DNA from: Chitinophagaceae bacterium
Lineage (GTDB): Bacteria; Bacteroidota; Bacteroidia; Chitinophagales; Chitinophagaceae
Length of the DNA stretch: 33,683 nt
Direction of reading: 5' to 3'
Assembly (NCBI GenBank): GCA_014879545.1
Contig: JACSRV010000135.1
Location: 1 to 33,683, forward strand
Under the pieces are notes generated by a model that made no database searches, had not been told where the DNA came from, and saw nothing but the letters and a program-made list of their open reading frames with translations. Shown one piece after another: positions 15,481-23,565 of this stretch. Both the position numbers and the translations under genes were made by a program. Every line of letters starts with the position of its first letter. Position 1 is the first letter of the stretch.

Positions 15481-16131
15481 TCAGTGTGCCGGAGAGGCAA
15501 CTACCGACTGAAGCGCGGGGCGTAATGCCCGGGCGCATGCAGCCACATCATGATGATTGACATCTTGAAAATGTGGCACCCGGGCAATTATGGGGACACC
15601 GGTGTACGACTCTATGAATGACTCTGATGATGGCTCGGGTGTTCCGTTCATGACAATACCAAGCAATGGTATGCCCCGTTGACGAATCACTTCTACAGCT
15701 GCAAGCGTATGGTTGATACTGCCGAGGTAATTCTGCGACACAAGTATTGCCGGCAATTGGAAATGAGCGACAAAATCGGCCATGGTAGCGTTGTGAGATA
15801 TGGGTGACAGCACCCCTCCGGCGGTCTCTACCAGTAATGGGGCATCAACTTTCGGGAAGAGGAAGGATGTGTGATCGATGAGGATGCCCTCAGCGGCAGC
15901 GGCTGTGTGGGGCGATGCAGGCATCTTCAACTGAACCGCCTCGGGGTGCACCCGGGCCGGACCATTGGTGATGAGCCTGCTCACGGTCTCGGTATCACGC
16001 TCTTCAAGTCCGGCCTGAACAGGTTTCCAATAGTGGGCGCCGAGCGCTTCGGTCATTACCGCGGATGTGATGGTCTTGCCGATGCCGGTATGGATACCAA
16101 GGATGGCTATAACGGGATTGTCGTTTCTCAT
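15481..16131 (-). CDS. bioD: dethiobiotin synthetase
   Basis: A 216-residue enzyme that closes the ureido ring of dethiobiotin from 7,8-diaminopelargonate, CO2 and ATP. Seen: P-loop GIHTGIGKT (residues 12-20), WKPVQAGLEERDTET, QLKMPASPHTAA, VETAGGVLSPIS (usually EGAGG in E. coli-type BioD), and LVSQNYLGSINHTLAAVEVIRQRG followed by GIVMNG. Length is typical. The ATG overlaps the stop of bioF by four bases (ATGA). No bioA gene is present beside it. Confidence 0.95.
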   Translation of the reverse strand: MRNDNPVIAILGIHTGIGKTITSAVMTEALGAHYWKPVQAGLEERDTETVSRLITNGPARVHPEAVQLKMPASPHTAAAAEGILIDHTSFLFPKVDAPLLVETAGGVLSPISHNATMADFVAHFQLPAILVSQNYLGSINHTLAAVEVIRQRGIPLLGIVMNGTPEPSSESFIESYTGVPIIARVPHFQDVNHHDVAACARALRPALQSVVASPAH

Positions 16132-17237
16132 GCAGAGAGTAGATTAATGAGTTCGTCGATCTGTTGGGGTGTATTGAAACTATGGAGACAGATGCGCAGT
16201 CGCTCGCTGCCAAGGGGCACTGTGGGGTGTAAAATAGGATTGACCAAAAAACCGGCATGCTGCAGCCTTTCGGCCAGGGCACGGGTACGATCGTTGCCAC
16301 CTGTGATCATGGCACGGATGGGTGTAGCGGCATTATTGAAACCGGCGAGCCCGGCATCAGCACCCTTTGTGTTGAAATATTGAATGAGGTGGAGCAAGGG
16401 CCCGTTTGAAACATCACCTGATGCAAGCAATTCGTATGCGCGGGCGATAGCCTGAACCGAATGCGGAGGCAATGCCGTTGTATAAATAAATGAACGTGCA
16501 AAATTGATGAGGTAGCTGCGAAGGGTGCTGGTACCAACAACCGCTGCGCCGTGGCAACCCATGGCCTTGCCGTAGGTATGCACACGCGCAAAAACACGAG
16601 GGGCCAGGCCGAGACTACACACCAACCCTTCGCCCCTGGTGCCGATGACGCCCGTGGCATGAGCTTCGTCGACAATAAGCTGTGCGCCGTAACGGTCACA
16701 AAGATCGGCGATGGCCGATAACGGGGCGATGTCGCCATCCATTGAATATACGGCCTCTACCACTACAATAACCTGACCGGAGCCTGCGTGTTTTTGCAGC
16801 AAACCTTCAAGTGAAGTAAGGTCGTTGTGGTTGAAATAATATTTGCCCCTGCAGATAGCGAGCCTGATACCATCGAGGATACTCGCATGGCAGAGCTCGT
16901 CGTAAATATAAGTAGTGTGGCGACCGGCTATGGACGACAGCAGACCGAGGTTGGCATCGTAACCAGAGTTAAACAAGAGTGCTGCCGAAGCCTGATGAAA
17001 TGCAGCGATGTGCGCTTCGAGCGTCTCGGCAGCCTCACTATTGCCGGATATGAGCCGCGACCCGGTGGCACCTGTGCCTACGGCATGGGGAACATGCAGC
17101 AGCCCTGACTGTGCAAGACCCAGATAGTCGTTTGAACGAAAGTCGATACCGGGTTGATGCTGCGGCAACACCCTGAGGTTGCCGGCATCGGCACGTTGGT
17201 TCAGTTTGTCATTGAGGTATTGCTCAATTGTGTTCAT
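16128..17237 (-). CDS. bioF: 8-amino-7-oxononanoate synthase
   Basis: A 369-residue PLP enzyme that condenses pimeloyl-thioester with alanine in biotin synthesis. I chose the ATG at 17235-17237 ([15 protein letters not shown]): the frame stays open further upstream, but that part is the bioB gene read in another frame. Seen: [26 protein letters not shown], the PLP-contacting DELCHAS and [15 protein letters not shown] (D190, H193), and the Schiff-base lysine K224 in [11 protein letters not shown]. Length is slightly below the usual 380-400. Its start overlaps the end of bioB by 14 bases, indicating coupled translation in a bioB-bioF-bioD operon. Confidence 0.96.
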   Translation of the reverse strand: MNTIEQYLNDKLNQRADAGNLRVLPQHQPGIDFRSNDYLGLAQSGLLHVPHAVGTGATGSRLISGNSEAAETLEAHIAAFHQASAALLFNSGYDANLGLLSSIAGRHTTYIYDELCHASILDGIRLAICRGKYYFNHNDLTSLEGLLQKHAGSGQVIVVVEAVYSMDGDIAPLSAIADLCDRYGAQLIVDEAHATGVIGTRGEGLVCSLGLAPRVFARVHTYGKAMGCHGAAVVGTSTLRSYLINFARSFIYTTALPPHSVQAIARAYELLASGDVSNGPLLHLIQYFNTKGADAGLAGFNNAATPIRAMITGGNDRTRALAERLQHAGFLVNPILHPTVPLGSERLRICLHSFNTPQQIDELINLLSA

Positions 17238-18231
17238 GTTCCACGGCTTTCTGACGGGAAGCAGGCTTTCCGTCTGCAAAAGCGGCCTTTGGCGTAAGTC
17301 CCAATGTGCGGAACATTTCCATATCGGCATTGTATTCGGGGTTCGGCGTGGTAAGCAGCTTGTCTCCTGCAAAAATGGAATTGGCACCCGCAAGGAAGCA
17401 CATTGCCTGCTCGGCAACAGACATCTGCAGGCGACCGGCAGAAAGGCGCACAGCTGCCAACGGCATTACTATGCGGGCTGTAGCTACCATGCGCACCAGC
17501 TCATCAAACGGCACACGGTCGTTATCACCAAGAGGCGTACCCTCTACCGGTACCAGCGCGTTTATGGGCACTGACCCGGGATGCTGGGGCAGATTGGCCA
17601 ATGTGTATAGCATACCAATGCGGTCTTCGTGCGTTTCGCCAAGACCTATGATGCCTCCGCTACACACAGATATGCCGGCATTGCGCACATTGCTGAGTGT
17701 ATTGAGACGGTCGTTGTAAGTGCGGGTAGTGATAACTTCAGAATAGTGTTCTTCTGAAGTATCGATATTGTGGTTGTAGGCATAAAGACCGGCATCAGCC
17801 AGCTTTTCTGCCTGCTGGGGTGTGAGCATACCGAGGGTACAACATACCTCAAGGCCAACATTGTTGACAGCCTTCACCATATCCAAAACGCGATCGAAGT
17901 CGCGGTTGTCGCGCACCTCGCGCCAGGCAGCACCCATACAGAAACGGGAAGCACCACCGGCCTTGGCATTCTCGGCCGCAGCCACCACCTGATCAACTTT
18001 CATGAGCGCCTGCACCTCTATGCCGGTGCTGAAACGCGCAGCCTGAGGACAATAAGCACAGTCTTCGGAACAACCACCGGTTTTTATAGACAGCAAGCTG
18101 CTGATCTGCACCTCGCCCAACTTGTGGTACTTGCCATGCACTGCTGCTGCATCGAGTACAAGTTGCAATAGTGGTCTTTCGTAAATTTCCCTGATCTCTT
18201 CCTTGCTCCACCTATTTCGGATATCGCTCAT
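17224..18231 (-). CDS. bioB: biotin synthase
   Basis: A 335-residue radical SAM enzyme that inserts sulfur into dethiobiotin. The [4Fe-4S] motif is CSEDCAYC (C54, C58, C61) in [19 protein letters not shown]. Other conserved segments are [68 protein letters not shown] and [11 protein letters not shown], which supply the [2Fe-2S] ligands. Length is typical. It is the first gene of the biotin operon. Upstream, a TAGTTTCG (one mismatch from the -7 consensus) lies about 20 bases before the ATG; no BirA or BioR-like palindrome was recognised. Confidence 0.97.
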   Translation of the reverse strand: MSDIRNRWSKEEIREIYERPLLQLVLDAAAVHGKYHKLGEVQISSLLSIKTGGCSEDCAYCPQAARFSTGIEVQALMKVDQVVAAAENAKAGGASRFCMGAAWREVRDNRDFDRVLDMVKAVNNVGLEVCCTLGMLTPQQAEKLADAGLYAYNHNIDTSEEHYSEVITTRTYNDRLNTLSNVRNAGISVCSGGIIGLGETHEDRIGMLYTLANLPQHPGSVPINALVPVEGTPLGDNDRVPFDELVRMVATARIVMPLAAVRLSAGRLQMSVAEQAMCFLAGANSIFAGDKLLTTPNPEYNADMEMFRTLGLTPKAAFADGKPASRQKAVEHEHN

Positions 18232-18430
18232 TATAAGTTCTTTTCAGAGGGCGAAACTATCAGTTTTCGGGCAATCTGTCAAACACATTTACCATATTCA
18301 TGTTTTATTAAATCTAAATACGTATTCAAAACTGTTTGATTATCAGCAGAATGCACTATTAGTGAGGAAAGAAAAGACAATCCTATGATAAAACACCTTT
18401 TGATACAGTGGCAAAGGAAAGGCCAGCTAT

Positions 18431-19600
18431 TCAATCTTCCTTGGTAACGAACATATCACCGGCTATCCGATCGGCAAAATACTTGCCCTGATCCGTCAAT
18501 GTCAGTACACGCCCGTTCTGCACCATCCAGTACTTCTCCTGAAAAAGGTGACTACTTTCTTCTGCCGTACCTGCCGTAGTATCGTCCCAGTTGCGGGCAA
18601 TGTGATCGAGGTCGCAGCCCCATTGGGTGCGCAATGAGGTCATAATGTATTCATTCAGGTGATCGAACGGTGAAAGGACCTCCTCTTCGCGCGCCGGCTT
18701 TTTGTCTTCGAGCAACGCCTCGGTATAGGCAATATTATTAGACACATTCCATGCGCGGCGGTGCCGCCCATCGAAAGAATGAGCCGAGGGACCAATACCG
18801 AGATACGGCAATCCGCGCCAATAGTTGGTATTGTGGATGGCGTATTGACCCGGCAGGGCAAGATTGGATATCTCGTAATGCTCATAACCCATGGTGCGGG
18901 CCGTATCCATCAATATACCGAACTGACCGGCCGCCTGAGCCGCATCCACCGGAACTGCCTTGTTGTTCGCTATGGCATGATGCAATGCCGTACGCTCCTC
19001 AACGGTGAGTGCATAGGCCGAGAAGTGCGGTATCTGCAGCTGACGCACCTTGTCCAGATTCTCCTTCCAATGATTATCGGTCATGCCGGGCACACCATAT
19101 ATGAGGTCTATACTCAGCTTATCGAATCCTACATCCTGCGCTCCTTTTATAGCAGCCTCGGCCTGCTGCGCGTTGTGTGCGCGCTTCATATAGTCCAGAT
19201 CGGGCTGGCGAAAGGATTGGATACCTATGCTGAACCTGTTGACCGGTGTGGACCTGAGCGAGCGGATGTAACCGATATTCAGGTCGTCGGGGTTGGCCTC
19301 CAGCGTCACTTCTTTGAGATCGTCTACCCGGAAAGTACGCTGAATGACATCGAACAGGCGGTTGATCTCATCGGCAGAGAGCATGGAGGGCGTGCCACCA
19401 CCAAAATAGACAGTCTGTACGGGAGTGTCGCCCAGATAATTGCGCTGCAACTCTATCTCAAGCGCCATTGCCCGCAGCACATGGTCTTTATACCGCAAAG
19501 AGGTGGAAAAGTGGAAATTGCAGTACACACATGCCTGCCGGCAAAATGGGATGTGCAGGTAAATTCCGGCGGCGGCAGGCTGAGTGGCGTGCAATGACAT
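18431..19600 (-). CDS. hemW: radical SAM heme chaperone HemW
   Basis: A 389-residue radical SAM protein, long annotated as oxygen-independent coproporphyrinogen oxidase. The cluster motif is CRQACVYC (C20, C24, C27) in GIYLHIPFCRQACVYCNFHF, followed by VYFGGGTPSML, LEANPDDL and GIQSFRQPDLDYMKRAHN. The HNTNYW motif (HNxxYW) in the C-terminal half marks it as HemW, which binds heme and delivers it to target proteins, and not the catalytic HemN. The ATG at 19598-19600 is chosen because a perfect -7 element ends four bases before it; the frame stays open for 17 more codons upstream, but these would precede the promoter. The predicted mRNA is leaderless. Confidence 0.93.
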   Translation of the reverse strand: MSLHATQPAAAGIYLHIPFCRQACVYCNFHFSTSLRYKDHVLRAMALEIELQRNYLGDTPVQTVYFGGGTPSMLSADEINRLFDVIQRTFRVDDLKEVTLEANPDDLNIGYIRSLRSTPVNRFSIGIQSFRQPDLDYMKRAHNAQQAEAAIKGAQDVGFDKLSIDLIYGVPGMTDNHWKENLDKVRQLQIPHFSAYALTVEERTALHHAIANNKAVPVDAAQAAGQFGILMDTARTMGYEHYEISNLALPGQYAIHNTNYWRGLPYLGIGPSAHSFDGRHRRAWNVSNNIAYTEALLEDKKPAREEEVLSPFDHLNEYIMTSLRTQWGCDLDHIARNWDDTTAGTAEESSHLFQEKYWMVQNGRVLTLTDQGKYFADRIAGDMFVTKED

Positions 19601-19604
19601 GGGG

Positions 19605-19612
19605 CAAAGGTA
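19605..19612 (-). promoter_or_regulatory. -7 promoter element for hemW
   Basis: The minus strand reads TACCTTTG, a perfect TAnnTTTG, then CCCC and the ATG. This fixes the start of hemW and predicts a leaderless transcript. It is divergent from the E1 promoter about 80 bases away. Confidence 0.65.
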
Positions 19613-19688
19613 GCCGATAAGTAGTATGCCGCGCGAAGGCACACATGACATATTGTACTAAAATAACCCTTAATTGCCCGTGCAACCT

Positions 19689-19696
19689 TACTTTTG
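19689..19696 (+). promoter_or_regulatory. -7 promoter element for the fused E1 gene
   Basis: TACTTTTG is a perfect TAnnTTTG, 16 bases before the ATG at 19713; AAGG at 19707-19710 may serve as a weak ribosome binding site. An alternative upstream TTG start at 19674 would precede the promoter and is rejected. Confidence 0.6.
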
Positions 19697-19712
19697 CACC
19701 CAAATCAAGGAT

Positions 19713-21689
19713 ATGCAATTCGACCGGAAAGGCCTGGACAACGATCAGCTGCTGCAATTATATACTGAACTGCTGCGTCCGCGCATGATAGAAGAAAAGA
19801 TGCTGGTGCTGCTGCGCCAGGGTCGGATCAGTAAATGGTTCAGCGGAATAGGACAGGAAGCGATAGCCGTTGGTGCCACCATGGCGCTGGACGAAGATGA
19901 ATATGTGATGCCACTGCACCGTAACCTGGGTGTATTCACGGTGCGCAAAATGCCGTTCGACAAACTATTCATGCAATGGCAGGGTCGCAAGGAAGGGTTC
20001 AGCAAGGGCAGGGAGCGGTCGTTCCACTTTGGCGCCAACGAGTACCACATATGCGGCATGATATCGCATCTGGGTCCGCAACTGGCAATAGCAGACGGTG
20101 TGGCACTGGCGCACAAACTGAAAAAGGAAAAGAAAGTGGCCATGGCCTTCAGCGGCGATGGCGGCACAAGTGAGGGCGACTTTCACGAAGCACTGAATGT
20201 GGCTGCAGTTTGGGGCCTGCCTGTGATATTTATTATAGAGAACAATGGCTACGGACTGAGCACGCCTGTGAACGAACAGTTTGTATGCGAGCAACTGGCC
20301 GACCGCGCAGCAGGCTATGGCATGCGTGGCATCACCATAGACGGCAACAACATACTGGAAGTATATCGCGAGATAACGAAAGCGCGCGCCTACTGCCTGG
20401 CAGAACAAAAGCCAATACTGATTGAGTGTATGACCTTCCGTATGCGTGGGCATGAGGAAGCGAGCGGTGTGAAGTATGTGCCTAAAGAGTTGTTTGAAGA
20501 GTGGGGCAAAAAAGATCCTGTGACCAACTTCGAGAACTATCTGAAAGAACAGGGTGTGCTGAATGACACCAAAATAGCTGCTATAAGAGAAACAATACAA
20601 AAGGAAATAGAAGCCGGACTGGCAACCGGATTTGAAGCACCACCTGTGACCCCGGACACTGCCGAAGAAATGGCGGATGTTTATGCGCCGTTGAAAGAAG
20701 CGGTAATTGCACCAACGACTACAGGCACCGAGAAAAAATTCATACAAGCTATAAGCGAGGGTTTGAAACAGAGCATGGACCGCTACCCCAACCTGGTATT
20801 GATGGGGCAGGACATTGCGGAGTATGGAGGTGCCTTTAAAGTGACGGAAGGGTTTGTAGCTACCTATGGCAAAGAGCGTGTGCGCAACACACCACTGTGC
20901 GAAAGCGCGATAGTGGGCGCTGCGTTGGGCCTTTCTATAAAAGGCTACAAGGCGATGATGGAGATGCAGTTTGCCGACTTTGTGACGGTAGGCTTCAACC
21001 AGATAGTGAACAACCTTGCCAAGATACACTACCGCTGGGGGCAGAATGCCGATGTGGTGGTACGTATGCCTACGGGCGGCGGTGTGGGTGCGGGACCGTT
21101 CCACTCGCAGAGCAATGAAGCCTGGTTCACGCATGTACCGGGACTGAAGGTAGTGTACCCGTCCAGCCCGGCTGACGCAAAAGGACTGCTGAATGCGGCG
21201 ATACAAGACCCGAACCCTGTGATGTTCTTTGAACACAAAGGACTGTACCGTAGTGTGAGCGGCCCGGTGCCGGATGAATACTACACAATTGAGATCGGAA
21301 AGGCACGCCACGTGGCGGCGGGCGAGGATATCAGCATCATTACCTATGGCATGGGTGTGCAGTGGGCTACAGCCTTTGCAGCGGCACACCCTGAAATATC
21401 GATAGATATACTGGACCTGAGAAGCCTGCTGCCCCTCGACTATGATGCCATACGCGAGGCGGTGAGGCGCACCGGCAAGGTATTGCTGCTGCACGAAGAC
21501 ACACTCTTTGGCGGACTGGGCGGTGAATTGGCGGCATGGATAGCGGAACACTGTTTCGAAATGCTTGATGCGCCACTGGTGCGCTGCGCAAGTCTGGATA
21601 CGCCGGTTCCGTTCGCTATAGAGCTGGAACAGAACTTTATGGCAAATAAACGCTTGGGCGAGGCAGTACAGAAGCTACTGAACTACTAA
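19713..21689 (+). CDS. 2-oxoacid dehydrogenase E1, fused alpha and beta subunits
   Basis: A 658-residue thiamine-diphosphate enzyme, the E1 part of a branched-chain 2-oxoacid or pyruvate-type dehydrogenase complex, with both subunits in one chain. The alpha half (about 1-320) has ISKWFSGIGQEAIAVG, the TPP motif GDGGTSEGDFHEALN to ENNGYGLSTP, and MTFRMRGHEEASG. The beta half (about 340-658) starts at FIQAISEGLKQSMDRYPNLVLMGQDIAEYGGAFKVTEG and has NTPLCESAIVGAALGLSIKGYKAMMEMQFADF, RMPTGGGVGAGPFHSQSNEAWF and a typical transketolase C-terminal part (SIDILDLRSLLPLDYDAI). Fusion is known in Bacteroidota. No E2 or E3 gene is adjacent. The exact substrate cannot be told from sequence alone. A strong hairpin follows the gene. 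Confidence 0.95.
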   Translation: MQFDRKGLDNDQLLQLYTELLRPRMIEEKMLVLLRQGRISKWFSGIGQEAIAVGATMALDEDEYVMPLHRNLGVFTVRKMPFDKLFMQWQGRKEGFSKGRERSFHFGANEYHICGMISHLGPQLAIADGVALAHKLKKEKKVAMAFSGDGGTSEGDFHEALNVAAVWGLPVIFIIENNGYGLSTPVNEQFVCEQLADRAAGYGMRGITIDGNNILEVYREITKARAYCLAEQKPILIECMTFRMRGHEEASGVKYVPKELFEEWGKKDPVTNFENYLKEQGVLNDTKIAAIRETIQKEIEAGLATGFEAPPVTPDTAEEMADVYAPLKEAVIAPTTTGTEKKFIQAISEGLKQSMDRYPNLVLMGQDIAEYGGAFKVTEGFVATYGKERVRNTPLCESAIVGAALGLSIKGYKAMMEMQFADFVTVGFNQIVNNLAKIHYRWGQNADVVVRMPTGGGVGAGPFHSQSNEAWFTHVPGLKVVYPSSPADAKGLLNAAIQDPNPVMFFEHKGLYRSVSGPVPDEYYTIEIGKARHVAAGEDISIITYGMGVQWATAFAAAHPEISIDILDLRSLLPLDYDAIREAVRRTGKVLLLHEDTLFGGLGGELAAWIAEHCFEMLDAPLVRCASLDTPVPFAIELEQNFMANKRLGEAVQKLLNY

Positions 21690-21739
21690 AATGAGCGGCA
21701 CAGTGCCGCCCCGACCCCAAAAAATTATATAACTGCTAA

Positions 21740-21784
21740 AATTCGGCTGTACCTGACAGTAAGGTGCAGCCGAATTGCAACTTT
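21740..21784 (+). terminator. long hairpin, probable terminator of the fused E1 gene
   Basis: A 15-pair stem with one G-U pair (21740-21754 with 21762-21776, starting AATTCGGCTG and ending CAGCCGAATT) has a seven-base loop. The following tract is weak (GCAACTTTTC). A second perfect palindrome GCGGCAC-A-GTGCCGC lies at 21695-21709, just after the stop codon. Confidence 0.65.
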
Positions 21785-21810
21785 TCATTACATTCGTCTG
21801 CAGAAAAATT

Positions 21811-22689
21811 ATGGTGAAGCACCTGAAACATATATTACCTGTAGCGGCACTGGCGCTCACGCTGGCCGCGTGCGACGGTGGCGGCAAGCCTACGGGCGGC
21901 CCTATAGTACTGGGCGACTCGTCCACCATTGTTACAGAGACGGACCAAAGTCAGTTGAAGGACATGGTTACCGACCTGAACCCTGTGATACCACCTGCTG
22001 AGAATAAAGATCAGGACCCGACACCAACACCTGACACACCGGCGGCATCAACAAAACCGGCACCTGCGGGCAGCGCAACAACCGCGCCTACCACTGCTGC
22101 CAAACCGGCAACACCGGCGGCTGTAGCACCTGCGTCAAGCGGACCTGGGCTGCGTGCAGAGTTTGAAGAAGTGACCATACAGATACCGGGACTTGCGGTG
22201 AAACAAGCAGGAAATAAAAACCTGCATAGAGCCAATGGAGCGGTGTACACGCTGACATCCGGCAATGTGAATGGCGGAACCTTACAAGTGAACGGCACTA
22301 TTACAAAAGTATCTCAGCGCTACCAAACGGTGGTGATGCTGCACAGCAATATGGGTGATATGCTACTGGAACCATTATCGGTAACTACAGACTGGAAAAC
22401 CGTGAAGGGAGGTAACGGCAACTACCCGATAACAGGTCTTAGCGAGGGCTCGTTGGAATATTATGAGGCCGAGCCGTCAGACATAAGGAATGCAGTACAA
22501 AAACTTACCAAACGCCGCCGCATGAATAGCCGCAAGGCGCAGGCATTGCTGAACAGTGTACGCAATACCCGCAACCCGAAGCAGAAACCACTTTCAGTGG
22601 AATTGCGGTCGGTGATGTGGAAGATAGATGGCAAGGATGCAAAAGGCCGTGCCTTCTCCAAGCAGGTGCGCGTAGATATTCCTCTGTAG
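21811..22689 (+). CDS. putative lipoprotein with Pro/Ala/Thr-rich linker
   Basis: A 292-residue protein starting at the ATG at 21811; an upstream in-frame ATG lies inside the terminator hairpin. The N-terminal signal ends in LALTLAAC (Cys at about 22). Residues about 60-125 are a low-complexity linker of Pro, Ala and Thr (TPTPDTPAAS, TTAPTTAAKPATPAA). The C-terminal domain (about 130-292) is predicted beta-rich (AEFEEVTIQIPGLAVKQ; GGTLQVNGTITKVSQRYQTVVMLHS) with a basic helix (KLTKRRRMNSRKAQALLNSVRNTRN). I do not recognise the family. The design, an anchor plus flexible stalk plus globular domain, suits a periplasmic or surface protein. A near-consensus -7 element TACATTCG ends 14 bases upstream. 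Confidence 0.78.
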   Translation: MVKHLKHILPVAALALTLAACDGGGKPTGGPIVLGDSSTIVTETDQSQLKDMVTDLNPVIPPAENKDQDPTPTPDTPAASTKPAPAGSATTAPTTAAKPATPAAVAPASSGPGLRAEFEEVTIQIPGLAVKQAGNKNLHRANGAVYTLTSGNVNGGTLQVNGTITKVSQRYQTVVMLHSNMGDMLLEPLSVTTDWKTVKGGNGNYPITGLSEGSLEYYEAEPSDIRNAVQKLTKRRRMNSRKAQALLNSVRNTRNPKQKPLSVELRSVMWKIDGKDAKGRAFSKQVRVDIPL

Positions 22690-22709
22690 CAATCTCTATT
22701 ATCAGTTTC

Positions 22710-23414
22710 TTATTGAACGGCAAGTCCGCTCGTATCTATTTCAAGCGGTACGATACCCGTTTGTACGGCAAACAGCACCAGACCTGCGCGACTATTGACC
22801 CTCAGGCGGGTAGATAGCTCATCGCGAAGTTGCTCCAATTCGAGCATTGAAATACCCATCTTCTGGGCTACCATATCATAGCGCATACCCGCTGCCAGAT
22901 GCGAAAGGAATTGCCGCTCGGTGGCGCTGATCTCTGGTTCCGGTACCTGGCCCGACCGTATGCGCTCGTAAAAATGTTTGGTAGCGAGGTCGGGATAGTA
23001 CATACCTGTTTTATGAATGGCTACAATAGCCTCCACCAGTTGTTCGGCACCCGAATTTTTTACCAGGTAACCATTGGCGCCGCTCATGATCATACGGATG
23101 ACGTATTGTTCGAGGTCGAAGATGGTGAAGACCAGCACGCCCATTTGCGGCCATCTGCTGCGTATCTCTCGTATGGTATCGAATCCGTTCATGCGAGGCA
23201 TGTTGATGTCAACCATACATACATCCGGAAGACGAGCTGCAGCACTTAGCTTCTCGATCAGCTCTACCCCATCGCGCGCCTGAATGTCGACAACGATCGT
23301 GTCAACAGGCATCATGAGGCTGCGTTTGTAAATGATGTCACTTACTCCTTCGCGAATAAGATCGTGGTCGTCGCAGTAGGCGACGTGGATAGTGGGGAAT
23401 GATGTTGTTTCCAT
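22710..23414 (-). CDS. orphan response regulator, REC plus LuxR-like HTH
   Basis: A 234-residue response regulator starting at the ATG at 23412-23414; an in-frame TTG three codons upstream is less likely. The receiver domain has the acidic pair D15-D16, phospho-acceptor D69 (MVDINMP), T97 (LVFT) and K119 (YLVKN). The C-terminal part (about 161-222: EISATERQFLSHLAAGMRYDMVAQKMGISMLELEQLRDELSTRLRVNSRAGLVLFAVQTGIV) aligns with NarL/LuxR HTH domains, but the usual TVKTHRSNI-type recognition helix is replaced by MLELEQLRDEL, so DNA binding may be altered. No kinase gene is adjacent. It is convergent with the lipoprotein at 21811-22689, leaving 20 bases between the stops. Confidence 0.9.
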   Translation of the reverse strand: METTSFPTIHVAYCDDHDLIREGVSDIIYKRSLMMPVDTIVVDIQARDGVELIEKLSAAARLPDVCMVDINMPRMNGFDTIREIRSRWPQMGVLVFTIFDLEQYVIRMIMSGANGYLVKNSGAEQLVEAIVAIHKTGMYYPDLATKHFYERIRSGQVPEPEISATERQFLSHLAAGMRYDMVAQKMGISMLELEQLRDELSTRLRVNSRAGLVLFAVQTGIVPLEIDTSGLAVQ

Positions 23415-23461
23415 GGCATTCAAGTTTTAAAAAAAGAGGGTTTGGTGTGGGGGTGTTACTG

Positions 23462-23469
23462 CAAAGGTA
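23462..23469 (-). promoter_or_regulatory. -7 promoter element for the response regulator gene
   Basis: The minus strand reads TACCTTTG, a perfect TAnnTTTG, 47 bases before the ATG. It implies a leader of about 40 bases. Confidence 0.5.
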
Positions 23470-23565
23470 GGCAGTTTGCTTATCCGAAAAAAACATATTG
23501 TATACCGGTGGCAGAGACAAAATTCCAAAAAATGTATTTACCTTTATTACATATCCACCAATTCC

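Noticed and set aside
18232-18430. BirA- or BioR-type operator upstream of bioB
   Set aside because: No convincing inverted repeat was found in these roughly 200 bases; only a one-mismatch -7 element is seen.
19965-21551. A 528-codon open frame antisense to the fused E1 gene
   Set aside because: It is a shadow: the E1 gene on the other strand has all catalytic motifs, and the antisense product shows no family features and a Cys/His/Arg-rich composition typical of shadow frames.
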